64,000 nt of DNA from Chitinophaga parva. Lineage in GTDB: Bacteria > Bacteroidota > Bacteroidia > Chitinophagales > Chitinophagaceae. Below, piece after piece: positions 1-9,353 of the stretch (its first letter is position 1; the number at the start of each line of letters is the position of its first letter). The DNA lies in the NCBI RefSeq assembly GCF_003071345.1, contig NZ_QCYK01000003.1, positions 186,001 through 250,000 of the forward strand. The letters are read 5' to 3'. Below the pieces are notes generated by a model that saw only the letters and a program-made list of their open reading frames with translations, was not told where the DNA came from and did no database searches. The position numbers were made by a program, and so were the translations under genes.

Positions 1-1041
1 GCTGACAACAACAGCGTGATCAGCGCCTCCATTAACGGTAAAGCCTATACGGTAAAACTGGACAAAGGCAGCTACACCTATAACCTGGGTAGCTGGGAAG
101 TAGATACCAACTACGTGGAGCTGAAAGTGAAGGGCATAAAGAAAACGGCCCCTCTCTTTGCGGAGGTTACCGGTATCACCGTAAGCGGCAGTGCAGTAGA
201 TGCCCGCCTCACTTATGTAAAGAACAATGAAGGCAACTTCTTTCACTGGGGCCGGCGTGGCCCTTCCGTGCACCTTGGTTATGATACCAAGGCAGTGGAT
301 GATAACATAGAATGGTTTTATAACGAGATCACGGTGCCAGAGGGGAATGATCCCGAAGGATCTTATTTCATGGCAGCCGGTTTTGGAGAAGGCTATTTTG
401 GTATGCAGGTGAACGGGCCGGAGGAAAGACACATCCTCTTTTCCGTATGGAGCCCCTACAACACCGACGATCCCAAAAGCATACCGGCAGACCAGCAGAT
501 CAAAATGCTGAAGAAAGGCGCTGGCGTGCATACCGGCGAGTTTGGCAATGAAGGTTCCGGTGGCCAGAGCTACATGAACTATCCCTGGAAGGCCGGCCGT
601 ACCTATAAATTCCTGCTGCACGGCCACCCGCTGGACAGCATCCATACGGAATATACCGCTTACTTTTTTGCACCGGAAAAGGGCCAGTGGACGTTGATCG
701 CGAGTTTCAGCCGGCCGCGTACCCACACGTGGTTAACCCACCTGCATTCCTTCCTGGAGAATTTCAATCCTGACAATGGTTATATTACACGCAAAGCCTG
801 GTATCATAACCAATGGGTAAGAACGGCGTCCGGCAAGTGGGAGCCCATTACCCGCGCGCGTTTTACGGGCGATAATACCGCCCGCATTGGGTACCGCCTG
901 GATTATGATGGCGGTAGCGGTGAGCAGGGCTTTTACCTGCGCAACTGTGGCTTCTTCAACCATCCGCCGGCCCTGAATGGCCTGTATACCGTGCCTGCGC
1001 CCACTACTGCACCTGTTATTGAACTTGAAAAATTACCGTAG
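1..1041 (+). CDS. DUF3472 domain protein, 5' end outside the window
   Basis: The reading frame is already open at base 1 (A-D-N-N-S before the first possible GTG at 16), so the gene starts upstream and about 346 residues are seen here. Sequence blocks such as WFYNE and GYFGMQVNG, the long aromatic-rich beta-type pattern, and the tail ending in a lectin-like stretch (YDGGSGEQGFYLRNCGFFNH) fit the DUF3472 family, usually preceded by DUF5077. These are exported proteins of Bacteroidota glycan-degradation loci with no settled reaction. The next gene begins 7 bases after the stop and is a predicted glycoside hydrolase, so the two are probably one transcript. Family assignment rests on recall of sequence style, not on a search. 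Confidence 0.8.
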   Translation, partial: ADNNSVISASINGKAYTVKLDKGSYTYNLGSWEVDTNYVELKVKGIKKTAPLFAEVTGITVSGSAVDARLTYVKNNEGNFFHWGRRGPSVHLGYDTKAVDDNIEWFYNEITVPEGNDPEGSYFMAAGFGEGYFGMQVNGPEERHILFSVWSPYNTDDPKSIPADQQIKMLKKGAGVHTGEFGNEGSGGQSYMNYPWKAGRTYKFLLHGHPLDSIHTEYTAYFFAPEKGQWTLIASFSRPRTHTWLTHLHSFLENFNPDNGYITRKAWYHNQWVRTASGKWEPITRARFTGDNTARIGYRLDYDGGSGEQGFYLRNCGFFNHPPALNGLYTVPAPTTAPVIELEKLP

Positions 1042-1048
1042 CGATCCT

Positions 1049-4033
1049 ATGTTATTGAAACAAACTTTTACCGGCATCCTGCTGGCGGCAGGCTTTGCAG
1101 CCACCGCGCAGGTATTGCCCTACACAGACGGCCACCATGCATGGGATCCCGATTCCCTGGGCAATCATCGTGCGGTACTGGCCGTGCCTGCGCCATCAAA
1201 AGTGGCTTATGTGCGCATAGACTGGCGCCGCCGGGATGAGCACCCGGAAAATAAGAGGGTGATCGTTACAGATGCGCAGGACCACCGCATCCTCAATGTG
1301 AAGCTGCTGCACATCAGCCGTGAATATGCAACCTTGCTTTTCGATGCCTCCACCGGCAAGGGCACTTACTACGTGTATTATATGCCGTATAAAAATGAAG
1401 GCAGGAGCAACTATCCCCGCGGTGTATACCTCAAACCGGATACCACCGCCAGTGCTACATGGCTGGCCAGCGCAGGTGCTGCAAAGCCGCAGCCCGTGCA
1501 GGTGAAAGAACTGCAGGCGGTAGATGCCTTCAACAGTTTTTATCCCATGGAGGTGATCGCCACGGCCGCGGAAACAAGGGCCCTGCTGGCAAAGCATAAG
1601 GACGCCGCCTACCTGGTGTTCCCCGAAGATAAAATGCACGCCATCCGCATGCCGCACGACCTGCCTTACCGCTGGATCAAAAGCGGCGTACAGCAAAGCT
1701 TTGCGGCCGGTACAGACCGAGGTTGCTATTTCGCATTCCAGCTGGGGGTGTACGCACTGCAACCACTGGAAAATGTGCAGGTGCATTTTTCCAGCCTTCA
1801 GGCAGCAAATGGTGCCACCATCGCCGCCGGGGAATTGTCCTGCATTAATACCAATGGCCGCGCTTACGATGGCAGCCCGCTCACGCAGGCCGTGAATGTA
1901 CCCGCACAATCCATCCAGCCCCTGTGGTGTGGCCTGGAAGTGCCGGCTGGTGCGGCTCCTGGCGTATATAACGGTACTGCCACCGTGCAGGCAGCCGGAC
2001 AAAAACCTACTGTCATTACGTTGAAAATTACCGTAAATGAGAAAGTTGCAGTAAACGGAGGGGTGAACGAACCCGCTAACATGACCCGGGTAAACTGGCT
2101 GAACTCCGACCTTGCACAGCAGAACACCGTGATAGCGCCGTACACGCCGCTGCAGGTACAGGACAGTGTGATCTCCCTGCTGGGCCGCCGTTTCACCATT
2201 GGCCAGGATGGGATGCCCTTGCAGATAGCAAGCTTGTACACGCCGGAAATGACCAGCATTGGTAATGCGGCACATCCCCTGCTTACAGAGGCCATTCACT
2301 TCCATTTCAATAAACCCGGTGCAGATGATTTCCTGCATTGGAAAACGGAAGGGTTTCACATTACCCGGCAGGATGGCGGTACCGTAAGCTGGTCAGCCAG
2401 GAACACTGCGGATGCCATGACCATGGATGTGCAGGCCAGGCTGGAATTTGACGGCTTCGTGGCGTACACGGTGAAGCTCACTGCCCTGCAGGACCTGGAC
2501 CTCAGTGACATCAAGCTGCACATCCCCATGCAGCCGGAGATGGCCAGGTACATGATGGGACTGGGCCTGAAAGGTGGCAACCGCCCGGATTCCCTGCACT
2601 GGAAATGGGATGTAGCCCACAAGAACCAGGATGGCGCCTGGACGGGTAATGTAAATGGCGGCCTGCAGTTTTCCCTCCGCGATGAAAATTATGTGCGCCC
2701 GCTTAATACGAATTTCTACCTGCAAAAGCCCCTGCACCTGCCTGCTTCCTGGGGCAATGACAACAAAGGCGGCATAGACGTGTACCCGAAAGGGAAATCC
2801 ATCGTGTACAGCGCCTACAGTGGTGCGCGCAGTATGAAGAAAGGGGACGTACTGTATTTTAATTTCAACCTGCTCATCACCCCCTTCCATCCGCTGCAAA
2901 CGGACTTCCAATGGACTAACCGGTTTTATCACAAATACGATAACCTGGACACCATCAAGGGCACTGGCGCCACGGTGATCAATATCCACCATGGAACGCC
3001 CATCAATCCCTGGATCAATTATCCTTTCATTGAATGGAAGAAGATGAAGGATTATATTGATGAAGCGCACCGCAAAGGCCTGAAGGTGAAGATCTATAAC
3101 ACCATCCGTGAGCTTTCCGATCATGCTTATGAACTGCCGGTACTGCGCAGCCTGGGCCATGAAGTGTACTCGCCCGGCAAGGGTGGTGGCTTCTCCTGGC
3201 TGCAGGAGCATGTGGACAGTGACTACATTGCCGCCTGGTTTGTACCGGAAGTAAAAGACGCAGCCATTATCAACAGCGGTATGAACCGCTGGCACAACTA
3301 CTACGTGGAAGGCATGAACTGGCTGGTGCAAAACGTGGGCATCGATGGCATCTACCTGGATGACGTAGCCTTTGACCGCGTGACCATGAAGCGCATTAAA
3401 CGCGTGCTCACACAGGATGGTCATCCCGGCATCATAGACCTGCACTCTGCAAACCAGTACAACAAAAGTGATGGCTTTAACAACAGCGCTAACCTGTACA
3501 TGGAAAACTTTCCCTACCTGAACCGTCTCTGGTTTGGAGAGTATTTTGATTACCAGCAGAACAGCCCCGACTTCTTCCTCACGGAAGTAAGCGGTATCCC
3601 GTTTGGTCTCATGGGTGAAATGCTGCAGGATGGCGGTAATCCCTGGAGAGGAATGGTGTACGGCATGACCAACCGCCTGGGCTGGACGGATGTAAACGAT
3701 CCCCGCCCGCTCTGGAAACTGTGGGCGCAATTTGGCATGGAGCACGCTGAGATGATCGGCTATTGGAGCCCCAACTGCCCTGTGAAAACAGGCAATGACA
3801 AGGTACTGGCTACCGTGTACAGACAACAGGGCCGCACGCTGGTAGCCATGGCCAGCTGGGCGCCCGCAGACACTACGGTGCAACTGGATATTGACTGGAA
3901 GGCCCTGGGCATAGATCCTGCCAAGGCCAGTGTGAAAGTGCCGGCGGTAGCGGGTTTCCAGGAAGAGATGGTGGTGAAGGATGGCAAGCTGCCTGTTGCA
4001 AAAGGCAAAGGATATTTGTTATGGATTGAGTAG
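1049..4033 (+). CDS. DUF6067 / GH123-like glycoside hydrolase, secreted
   Basis: Protein of 994 aa. The ATG at 1049 was chosen because it starts a clear signal peptide (MLLKQTFTGILLAAGFAATAQ, about 20 residues); an in-frame extension back to 977 overlaps the previous gene and lacks signal features. The N-terminal half is beta-rich. The C-terminal half carries a (beta/alpha)8-like motif VGIDGIYLDDVAFDR at residues 763-777, with Asp771/Asp772 at the end of a strand, where retaining hydrolases of clan-D type place acidic residues. This fits proteins annotated DUF6067, related to the GH123 N-terminal family (beta-N-acetylgalactosaminidase is the founding activity). The actual substrate is unknown. 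It is probably co-transcribed with the DUF3472 gene and is followed by an intrinsic terminator. Confidence 0.8.
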   Translation: MLLKQTFTGILLAAGFAATAQVLPYTDGHHAWDPDSLGNHRAVLAVPAPSKVAYVRIDWRRRDEHPENKRVIVTDAQDHRILNVKLLHISREYATLLFDASTGKGTYYVYYMPYKNEGRSNYPRGVYLKPDTTASATWLASAGAAKPQPVQVKELQAVDAFNSFYPMEVIATAAETRALLAKHKDAAYLVFPEDKMHAIRMPHDLPYRWIKSGVQQSFAAGTDRGCYFAFQLGVYALQPLENVQVHFSSLQAANGATIAAGELSCINTNGRAYDGSPLTQAVNVPAQSIQPLWCGLEVPAGAAPGVYNGTATVQAAGQKPTVITLKITVNEKVAVNGGVNEPANMTRVNWLNSDLAQQNTVIAPYTPLQVQDSVISLLGRRFTIGQDGMPLQIASLYTPEMTSIGNAAHPLLTEAIHFHFNKPGADDFLHWKTEGFHITRQDGGTVSWSARNTADAMTMDVQARLEFDGFVAYTVKLTALQDLDLSDIKLHIPMQPEMARYMMGLGLKGGNRPDSLHWKWDVAHKNQDGAWTGNVNGGLQFSLRDENYVRPLNTNFYLQKPLHLPASWGNDNKGGIDVYPKGKSIVYSAYSGARSMKKGDVLYFNFNLLITPFHPLQTDFQWTNRFYHKYDNLDTIKGTGATVINIHHGTPINPWINYPFIEWKKMKDYIDEAHRKGLKVKIYNTIRELSDHAYELPVLRSLGHEVYSPGKGGGFSWLQEHVDSDYIAAWFVPEVKDAAIINSGMNRWHNYYVEGMNWLVQNVGIDGIYLDDVAFDRVTMKRIKRVLTQDGHPGIIDLHSANQYNKSDGFNNSANLYMENFPYLNRLWFGEYFDYQQNSPDFFLTEVSGIPFGLMGEMLQDGGNPWRGMVYGMTNRLGWTDVNDPRPLWKLWAQFGMEHAEMIGYWSPNCPVKTGNDKVLATVYRQQGRTLVAMASWAPADTTVQLDIDWKALGIDPAKASVKVPAVAGFQEEMVVKDGKLPVAKGKGYLLWIE

Positions 4034-4056
4034 GCAAGCGTTTCATACAAACAAGG

Positions 4057-4083
4057 CCGGCTTCTTTGGAGGCCGGTTTTTTT
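4057..4083 (+). terminator. Intrinsic terminator after DUF6067 gene
   Basis: The stem CCGGCTTC / GAGGCCGG (one G-U pair), with loop TTTG, is followed by seven T residues on the plus strand. It lies 24 bases after the DUF6067 stop and ends that operon. Confidence 0.8.
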
Positions 4084-4185
4084 ATGTGTGCCCGCCAGGT
4101 AATAATGTGAAAAAGCCACCCGGCTTACTGGTCCGTTGTGGCCTTTCGCATATTGGTACGATGTAATTACGCAGGTATGTTCCCG

Positions 4186-5034
4186 TTATACTGCTTCATT
4201 CTTTGCCGGTACATCCTGCTGCAGGGTTACACCTGCTGTATTGATCTCCACGGTGGGTTTCACATTCCATTGGGGACGCTTTTCCCGGAGGATGCCCTCA
4301 AACAGTTTAGACCTTTTAAGACCGGCGTTGCTCAGGAAATACCGGATGCTGGTACCCAGTACACCCATACCGTACTTGGCGCTGCGGCGGAAGTTAATGG
4401 AGGATGCCTCGTCAAAATATTTGGTGGGGCAAGTGATCTCGGCCACTTCATAACCTTTGTAGAAGATCTGCGCCAGCATTTCATTGTCAAATACAAAGTC
4501 GTCGGAATTCTGCTGGTACGGAATGGAGAGCAGTACATCACGATGGAAGGCACGGTAACCGGTGTGGTATTCAGACAGCTTTTGCCGCATCAGCGTGTTC
4601 TGGAACATGGTGAGCATGCGGTTGAAAACATATTTGTACATAGGCATGCCACCTTTCAGGGCGCCCATGCCCAGGATGCGGGAGCCCAGCACCACGGGGT
4701 ATACGCCGTTGGCAATCACGCTGGCCATGGAGCTTAGCAGGGCAGGGGTGTACTGGTAATCTGGGTGCAGCATGATCACGATGTCTGCCCCCAGTTCAAT
4801 GGCTTTTTTGTAACAGGACTTCTGGTTGCCACCATAGCCTTTGTTCTTTTCGTGGCATACAATGTGGGCAATGCCTAAATGCTGGGCCACCGCCACGGTG
4901 TCGTCTTTGCTGGCATCATCCACCAGGATCACATCATCTACAAGGTTGCGGTCTATTTCTTTATAAGTGCGGTCCAGGGTCCTGGCCGCGTTGTAGGCGG
5001 GGAGTACCACCAGCACACGTTGTCCGTTGATCAT
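4186..5034 (-). CDS. Family 2 glycosyltransferase (polyprenyl-phosphate sugar synthase type)
   Basis: Protein of 282 aa with a GT-A fold start VLVVLPAYNAARTL (residues 7-20), the ILVDDASKDDT block, and LHPDYQY as the likely metal/nucleotide-binding Asp region, as in dolichol/polyprenyl-phosphate sugar synthases. There is no C-terminal membrane segment, so it would be a soluble or peripheral enzyme. Upstream on the same strand lies a multi-pass membrane protein of the GT-C type (5254-6756). A working model is that this enzyme charges a lipid-phosphate carrier with a sugar which the membrane protein then transfers at the outer face of the inner membrane. The family is clear; the pairing is inferred from adjacency (220 bp gap, which holds a hairpin). 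Confidence 0.85.
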   Translation of the reverse strand: MINGQRVLVVLPAYNAARTLDRTYKEIDRNLVDDVILVDDASKDDTVAVAQHLGIAHIVCHEKNKGYGGNQKSCYKKAIELGADIVIMLHPDYQYTPALLSSMASVIANGVYPVVLGSRILGMGALKGGMPMYKYVFNRMLTMFQNTLMRQKLSEYHTGYRAFHRDVLLSIPYQQNSDDFVFDNEMLAQIFYKGYEVAEITCPTKYFDEASSINFRRSAKYGMGVLGTSIRYFLSNAGLKRSKLFEGILREKRPQWNVKPTVEINTAGVTLQQDVPAKNEAV

Positions 5035-5161
5035 AGCAATCGGTTTTAAGAGCTCGTAAAATTTGCTGTAGCAGCAGGGTTATTTTTATAGCACTGAAGT
5101 TAAATGGAGTGGTGTGCAAAGTGGCTGCAGGAGCGGGTTTTAAACAATCCGTTTTAGCGAA

Positions 5162-5220
5162 AACCCCGATGCGTTTTTTGATTTAGGGAGCATGTGTACA
5201 AATTGTTATGCATCGGGGTT
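5162..5220. terminator. Inverted repeat between the two glycosyltransferase genes
   Basis: AACCCCGATGC (5162-5172) pairs perfectly with GCATCGGGGTT (5210-5220) across a 37-base loop. It follows the stop of the 5254-6756 gene on the minus strand, with only a short T run on that strand (TTT), so termination would be partial. Confidence 0.45.
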
Positions 5221-5253
5221 ATGAGATCGGGAGTGCTGTTTATGGTTGCCGTA

Positions 5254-6756
5254 TCAGCGTACCTGTGAAGAGGATAAGGGGATCAGTTGTTTTTTAGGTT
5301 TGATGTCTTGCTTCTTCCTGGACAACTGCTGCGTCATATACAGGCAAAAGAAAAACAGGAGGGTCATGGGCAGCAACTGATACCGCATTACCACCGGCGT
5401 GGCAAACACGCTGAAGCCAAAATTTACCAGCAGGAAAAAGGCCGCCAGTACAATGCCGCTAACAGGGAAGTCTCTCCAGTAGCGGATCTTCCCTGACACG
5501 ATGAAGTCCACGAAGCAGATCAGGAAATAGAGATTGAGGATGAAGAAACAGAAGGGGTAATAACTAAAGAAGGCCGCCGCGGCCGCGGGGTTTATCCGCG
5601 TATATACGGCAGGGTTATCCAACTCAAACCAGGCGGCCGGGCCGGTAAACATTTCCGGGAGGCCCAGGTTGTAGTTACTGTATTTTTCCAGGTAAGGCAG
5701 GAAATAGTTACGGGTGTTCGGCCACAGGTAGTACCGCGCAAAGGGCACCGGGTAGTGCATGATGAGATAGCGGCCATATGCCTTATAAGTGGGTGACACG
5801 GCGCCCCAGGCCTGGAAGTTGTCACGGCTGCTGTGTGCCTGGAACTGGTGACTGTTTGCCCACGCTTGCAGGTAAGGCTTCAGGATGGCATTCCGGTTTT
5901 TAATGAAGTAAGTGCCTTGTATAGCGGCCAGGTCATCGTCTGTAGGCGCTGCGCGCTGGAAATAGGCCCTGGCGCTATCATCCAGCACCCGCAGTTCCGG
6001 GGGCAGCTGGTTATTGTCTACCTGGATATGCCCATACATGTACAGTGCATTATTGGCCAGTTGCCAGCCGCCAAACACGGAAAATTCCGGCGTGCCGGTA
6101 ATGGCTTTCGTGGCATCCTGCGTGTGTTTGATAAAAGGGAGGATGAAGAGCCATGGCATCACTATCCCCGCCAGCTTTACACGCGGCGTGTAGCCGGAAA
6201 CGAGGATGGCAAACAGGCTCACTACCGGGTAATAAATGGCCGTGTAGCGGATGGTGAACGCAAGCCCGATCAGCACTGCCTGGAAACAAAGGTTGATGAA
6301 CGTGGGCTTGTGCAGCATCCAGAGGTATTGGGAAAACAAGATGATACTTACTGCAAAGAACAATGCATCACTGAGCACAAAATTGCAAAGCAATAACAAT
6401 GCGGGATTAAAGAACAGGAAGATAAATAGCAGCGTTTTATTCACCCCGGACAACTGGAACAGGTAGAGCACTGAGTAGAAAAAATACAGCAGTGAAAACA
6501 GCAGCAACACGTACTGGCACAATACCAGGAAATAATCCGATGTGTTGATGCCATGAATGAAATTAAGGAAGGCGGAATAGCCTGTTGGCCAGAGGTTCAC
6601 GGCCAGGTGCTCGCGGTTGGTGGAAATGTAGCTGGCGGAATCTGAAATAAAATCCGGGAAGGGATACAGCCATTTAAGGAGCAGGAACTGTGCAAAGCCG
6701 GCCACCAGGGCAATGATCAGGTACTTCCGGCCCACCTGGTTAATAATGTGTAGCAT
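5254..6756 (-). CDS. Multi-pass membrane protein, GT-C glycosyltransferase-like
   Basis: Protein of 500 aa with about nine to ten hydrophobic segments: roughly residues 12-32, 77-100, 107-140, 155-190, 195-212, and a C-terminal cluster from about 390 to 480. A large polar domain lies between about 215 and 385, which is the layout of GT-C enzymes such as the PMT/ArnT group. An acidic motif typical of the first external loop may be represented by FPDFISDSASY (residues 33-43). No close family was recognised. Proximity to a GT2 lipid-sugar synthase supports a role in surface glycan or lipid modification; this is inference. Confidence 0.7.
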   Translation of the reverse strand: MLHIINQVGRKYLIIALVAGFAQFLLLKWLYPFPDFISDSASYISTNREHLAVNLWPTGYSAFLNFIHGINTSDYFLVLCQYVLLLFSLLYFFYSVLYLFQLSGVNKTLLFIFLFFNPALLLLCNFVLSDALFFAVSIILFSQYLWMLHKPTFINLCFQAVLIGLAFTIRYTAIYYPVVSLFAILVSGYTPRVKLAGIVMPWLFILPFIKHTQDATKAITGTPEFSVFGGWQLANNALYMYGHIQVDNNQLPPELRVLDDSARAYFQRAAPTDDDLAAIQGTYFIKNRNAILKPYLQAWANSHQFQAHSSRDNFQAWGAVSPTYKAYGRYLIMHYPVPFARYYLWPNTRNYFLPYLEKYSNYNLGLPEMFTGPAAWFELDNPAVYTRINPAAAAAFFSYYPFCFFILNLYFLICFVDFIVSGKIRYWRDFPVSGIVLAAFFLLVNFGFSVFATPVVMRYQLLPMTLLFFFCLYMTQQLSRKKQDIKPKKQLIPLSSSQVR

Positions 6757-6791
6757 AAAGGGGCAGCATATGAGTGAAAGAATACGGAATG

Positions 6792-7751
6792 CTATGCAAG
6801 CTGCCCCGGTGAGTACCCGAAGCGTTTTTTAAAGGCCCGGCTGAAGTTCTGGGGCCAGTAACCCAGCGTGTAGGCCAGTTGCTTTACACTGTACTGCTGC
6901 TGGTGCATCAGCTGCAACGCCCTGCGCAATTGCTCCTCTTTTCTGTGATGCGCGGCACTGTGGCCATACACCTGCTTAAACCCGTTGTTCATGCGGTACA
7001 GGCTCATATCAAATTGTTCGGCCAGTGTTTGGAGGGAAGGCGGGGCGTCGCCGTTTACCAGGCACGCTGCGATGGCGTATACTTTTTCCACATCAACATC
7101 CTGCAGGCGCAGGCTTCCGCTGCAAGGGCCTTCCGGCAGTTGATGCGCGGCCGCCCGTACCAGTTGCATTACGATGGCTTCGTTGCTGTACATTGTTTGC
7201 TGTGGGTGCAGCAGCATGTCCATCCAGCTCATTACCTCCAGGCCCGCCACCACGTTGTGTTGGCGGCGCAGGTGGGCGCGCGGCGCTGCGTCTTCCTGCA
7301 GGAGTGCCTGCAAGGACGGATGATCTTCCGCCAGCCCGGCCAGCAGAGCGGGCGGGAGCAGCACCTGCACAAAGGAAAAAGCCTGCTGCGGGCGCAGGGG
7401 CCATTCCATCAGGGTGCGGGGAATGTCCACGATATTATAACCGCGTTCCAGGAAGGTGAGCTTGCCCAATTGTGGTAAGTACAGCTCATGGCTGCGGCGC
7501 AGGCCCATATGCAGCATGGTAAGCGGTTCGCTGAGCAGCAACAGCGTGTCCTTTACAAAAGAATAAAAATGACAGATGCGCACCTGGAAGCCGGCCACCG
7601 GTATTTCCTGGAAAATAAAATAACTCAGTCCTTCACTGCCGGTATAGCATTGGGTGGAGATACCGGGTAGTACATGATCAGCAGCCACCAGGGGGACATC
7701 TGGTATGCAATGCAGTTCGCCATACCTTTTAGAATAAAGTTGGAAGGTCAT
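6792..7751 (-). CDS. AraC-family transcriptional regulator
   Basis: Protein of 319 aa. The C-terminal 100 residues form the double helix-turn-helix of AraC/XylS regulators: LQTLAEQFDMSLYRMNNGFKQ as first helix pair, then VKQLAYTLGYWPQNFSRAFKKRFGYSP as the second, with the usual GY...FSRAFKKRFG pattern. The N-terminal part has no recognised effector domain, as is common for the PchR-like branch in Bacteroidota. The ATG at 7751 gives the full length. No operator was identified and the nearest gene on the same strand belongs to the glycosyltransferases 36 bp downstream, so its target is unknown. Confidence 0.9.
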   Translation of the reverse strand: MTFQLYSKRYGELHCIPDVPLVAADHVLPGISTQCYTGSEGLSYFIFQEIPVAGFQVRICHFYSFVKDTLLLLSEPLTMLHMGLRRSHELYLPQLGKLTFLERGYNIVDIPRTLMEWPLRPQQAFSFVQVLLPPALLAGLAEDHPSLQALLQEDAAPRAHLRRQHNVVAGLEVMSWMDMLLHPQQTMYSNEAIVMQLVRAAAHQLPEGPCSGSLRLQDVDVEKVYAIAACLVNGDAPPSLQTLAEQFDMSLYRMNNGFKQVYGHSAAHHRKEEQLRRALQLMHQQQYSVKQLAYTLGYWPQNFSRAFKKRFGYSPGQLA

Positions 7752-7968
7752 GGTGTTCCAGGTTTAATGGTGTAGTCCGGGCTAACCAGGGTGATTAAAA
7801 CAAGGTCCTCAGCTCGTTCATAACGTGGCATTCATGGCAGCATGCACGGGATCAACAGCGTGCTGGCAATTTACAACAACGGGCTGCAAAGCCGCAGCAG
7901 TACTGGGTTTGGTTGAATGCGAAATGGCGGCGGGCATTCGCTAAATTGGTACATTGTACTTTGTATAA

Positions 7969-8010
7969 AAAAGACAACCAGTCCCTTTTACAAGGACTGG
8001 TTGTCTTTTT
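7969..8010. terminator. Strong bidirectional hairpin after the SWIB gene
   Basis: A perfect stem AAAAGACAACCAGTCC / GGACTGGTTGTCTTTT with a 9-base loop and T runs on both strands. It lies 20 bases past the stop of the minus-strand SWIB gene and should terminate it. Confidence 0.8.
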
Positions 8011-8029
8011 GCATAACGCGCTATTACGG

Positions 8030-8362
8030 CTATTTTACGTGCTTAGCTACAAATTTGGTCAGGTCGAACATAGATACCTGGTCTTTGCCGTCAAACAGTG
8101 GTTTCAGTTTGGCGTCGGCATTGATCATTCTCTTGTTGGCAGGGTCCTGCAGGTTGTGGGCCTTGATGTAGTCCCAGATCTTTTTGGTTACCTCGGTGCG
8201 GGGCAAAGGCGTAGTGCCAATTACCGCAGCCAGGGTGGCGCTGGGTGTCAGCGGAGTCATAAAAGCGCTGTTTGCAGCCTTCTTGGGAGCGGCGGCTTTT
8301 TTAGGAGCGGCCTCTTTTTTGGCAGCTGCCTTCGGCGCTGCTGCTTTGGAACTTTTTGCCAT
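8030..8362 (-). CDS. SWIB/MDM2-domain protein with Lys/Ala-rich histone H1-like N-terminus
   Basis: Protein of 110 aa in two parts. Residues 1-32 are almost only A, K, P and S in repeated KKAAAPKKA-type units, like the basic tail of histone H1 or HU-linked chromatin proteins. Residues 34-110 form a SWIB domain: FMTPLTPSATLAAVIG, then the hallmark KKIWDYIKAHNLQDPANKRMI and a closing FDLTKFVAKHVK helix. SWIB domains are best known from eukaryotic SWI/SNF complexes and chlamydial topoisomerase fusions; small stand-alone versions occur in Bacteroidota and are thought to bind DNA or compact the nucleoid. It stands alone, followed by a strong terminator. Identification is confident; the cellular role is not established. 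Confidence 0.92.
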   Translation of the reverse strand: MAKSSKAAAPKAAAKKEAAPKKAAAPKKAANSAFMTPLTPSATLAAVIGTTPLPRTEVTKKIWDYIKAHNLQDPANKRMINADAKLKPLFDGKDQVSMFDLTKFVAKHVK

Positions 8363-8587
8363 ATGATAAGATCTAATTGGTTAGTGATGATCTAAATATA
8401 CGAATTTCAAAGGATTATAACCAGGTGTGGCCGGAAAATCCGCTTTTGGCGCGGGTTGCAGGGCTGTTCCCGAGGGGGAATGCCAGGTAGAAGCTCACAG
8501 AAGGTCTTCAAAACCAGCTCACTAGCTATGGCAAAACGGCAGTAAAACCAGGGTGGAATTATTTATCCCCAACGCCTGTGCATAACG

Positions 8588-9175
8588 CTAATTCCCTGGG
8601 ATCGACAGTTTTTTGAGCCGGTGACGGGCCTTTTCCAGCTTCAGGGCCACCATGCAGTAGGTAATGCCGGCAGAGAGGAAAGAGAGGCCGGTAAAGGTGA
8701 TCAGGGTTACCGCCCCGGCAGCTGGTACAAACAAAACGCCGATGCCCAGCAACAGGCTCACGGCCCCGCCAAAGATCACCCAGCCGGCGCCGGTGATGTG
8801 CAGGTGGCGGCCCTCCAGCCCCAGGCTGATCAGCACCCCGCCCGCATATAAAATGTAAAAACCCACTATAAAAGGCAGCACTGCCGCAGAGATCAGCGGA
8901 TCGCCCAGCAGGATGAAGCCGATCACTGCGTCCACCACGCCCGATGCCAGCGTCCAGCCCCAGCCGTGCAGGCTTTCCCGGTTAGTGATGGCGAAGGCTA
9001 CCTTGAAAATGCCACCCATTAAAATGGCCACGCCAAAGAATACAGCCAGGGCAAGGTAACTCTGGGCCGGGTATACGAAAGTAACCACCCCCGCGAGGAT
9101 GAAAATAATGCCGGTAATGAGCAATAGCCACCAGTTCCTGGTTTCCTGCTCCAATGCTGAAATGATGCCCGCCAT
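8588..9175 (-). CDS. HdeD-family membrane protein (DUF308)
   Basis: Protein of 195 aa with six predicted membrane segments arranged as three hairpins (about 16-36, 40-60, 75-93, 98-116, 130-150, 155-175). This is the repeat pattern of HdeD/DUF308 proteins, with characteristic WWLLLITGIIFILAG and GVVDAVIGFILL blocks. In Escherichia coli HdeD belongs to the acid-stress island; in Bacteroidota these proteins are widespread and uncharacterised. Downstream of the sugar porter gene on the same strand but separated from it by a 14-bp terminator stem, so probably independently transcribed. Confidence 0.88.
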   Translation of the reverse strand: MAGIISALEQETRNWWLLLITGIIFILAGVVTFVYPAQSYLALAVFFGVAILMGGIFKVAFAITNRESLHGWGWTLASGVVDAVIGFILLGDPLISAAVLPFIVGFYILYAGGVLISLGLEGRHLHITGAGWVIFGGAVSLLLGIGVLFVPAAGAVTLITFTGLSFLSAGITYCMVALKLEKARHRLKKLSIPGN

Positions 9176-9295
9176 AAAAGAATAGTTTAAGTGAAAGATA
9201 AAAAAGATTCACCATGAAAACATCTCCTGCGGTGGTTTTGTTTGATATGCTGCAAGGTTGGAATGCAGGCAAGTCCCGGAAGTTGAAAGGGATCA

Positions 9296-9337
9296 ACACA
9301 AAAGGGCTGCACCGTTCCAGGTACAGCCCTTTTGTGT
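9296..9337. terminator. Hairpin after the sugar porter gene
   Basis: A perfect 14-bp stem ACACAAAAGGGCTG / CAGCCCTTTTGTGT with a 14-base loop, located 17 bases past the minus-strand MFS stop. The T tract is part of the stem rather than after it. Confidence 0.65.
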
Positions 9338-9353
9338 AGGTGATAGCGATCGT

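Noticed and set aside
2393-3883. Minus-strand ORF of 496 aa
   Set aside because: Antisense to the DUF6067 gene, biased composition, no start signals.
4138-4737. Plus-strand ORF of 199 aa
   Set aside because: Antisense shadow of the GT2 gene, whose minus-strand frame has clear family motifs.
7093-7404. Pro/Ala/Gly-rich ORF on the minus strand
   Set aside because: Alternate frame inside the AraC gene.
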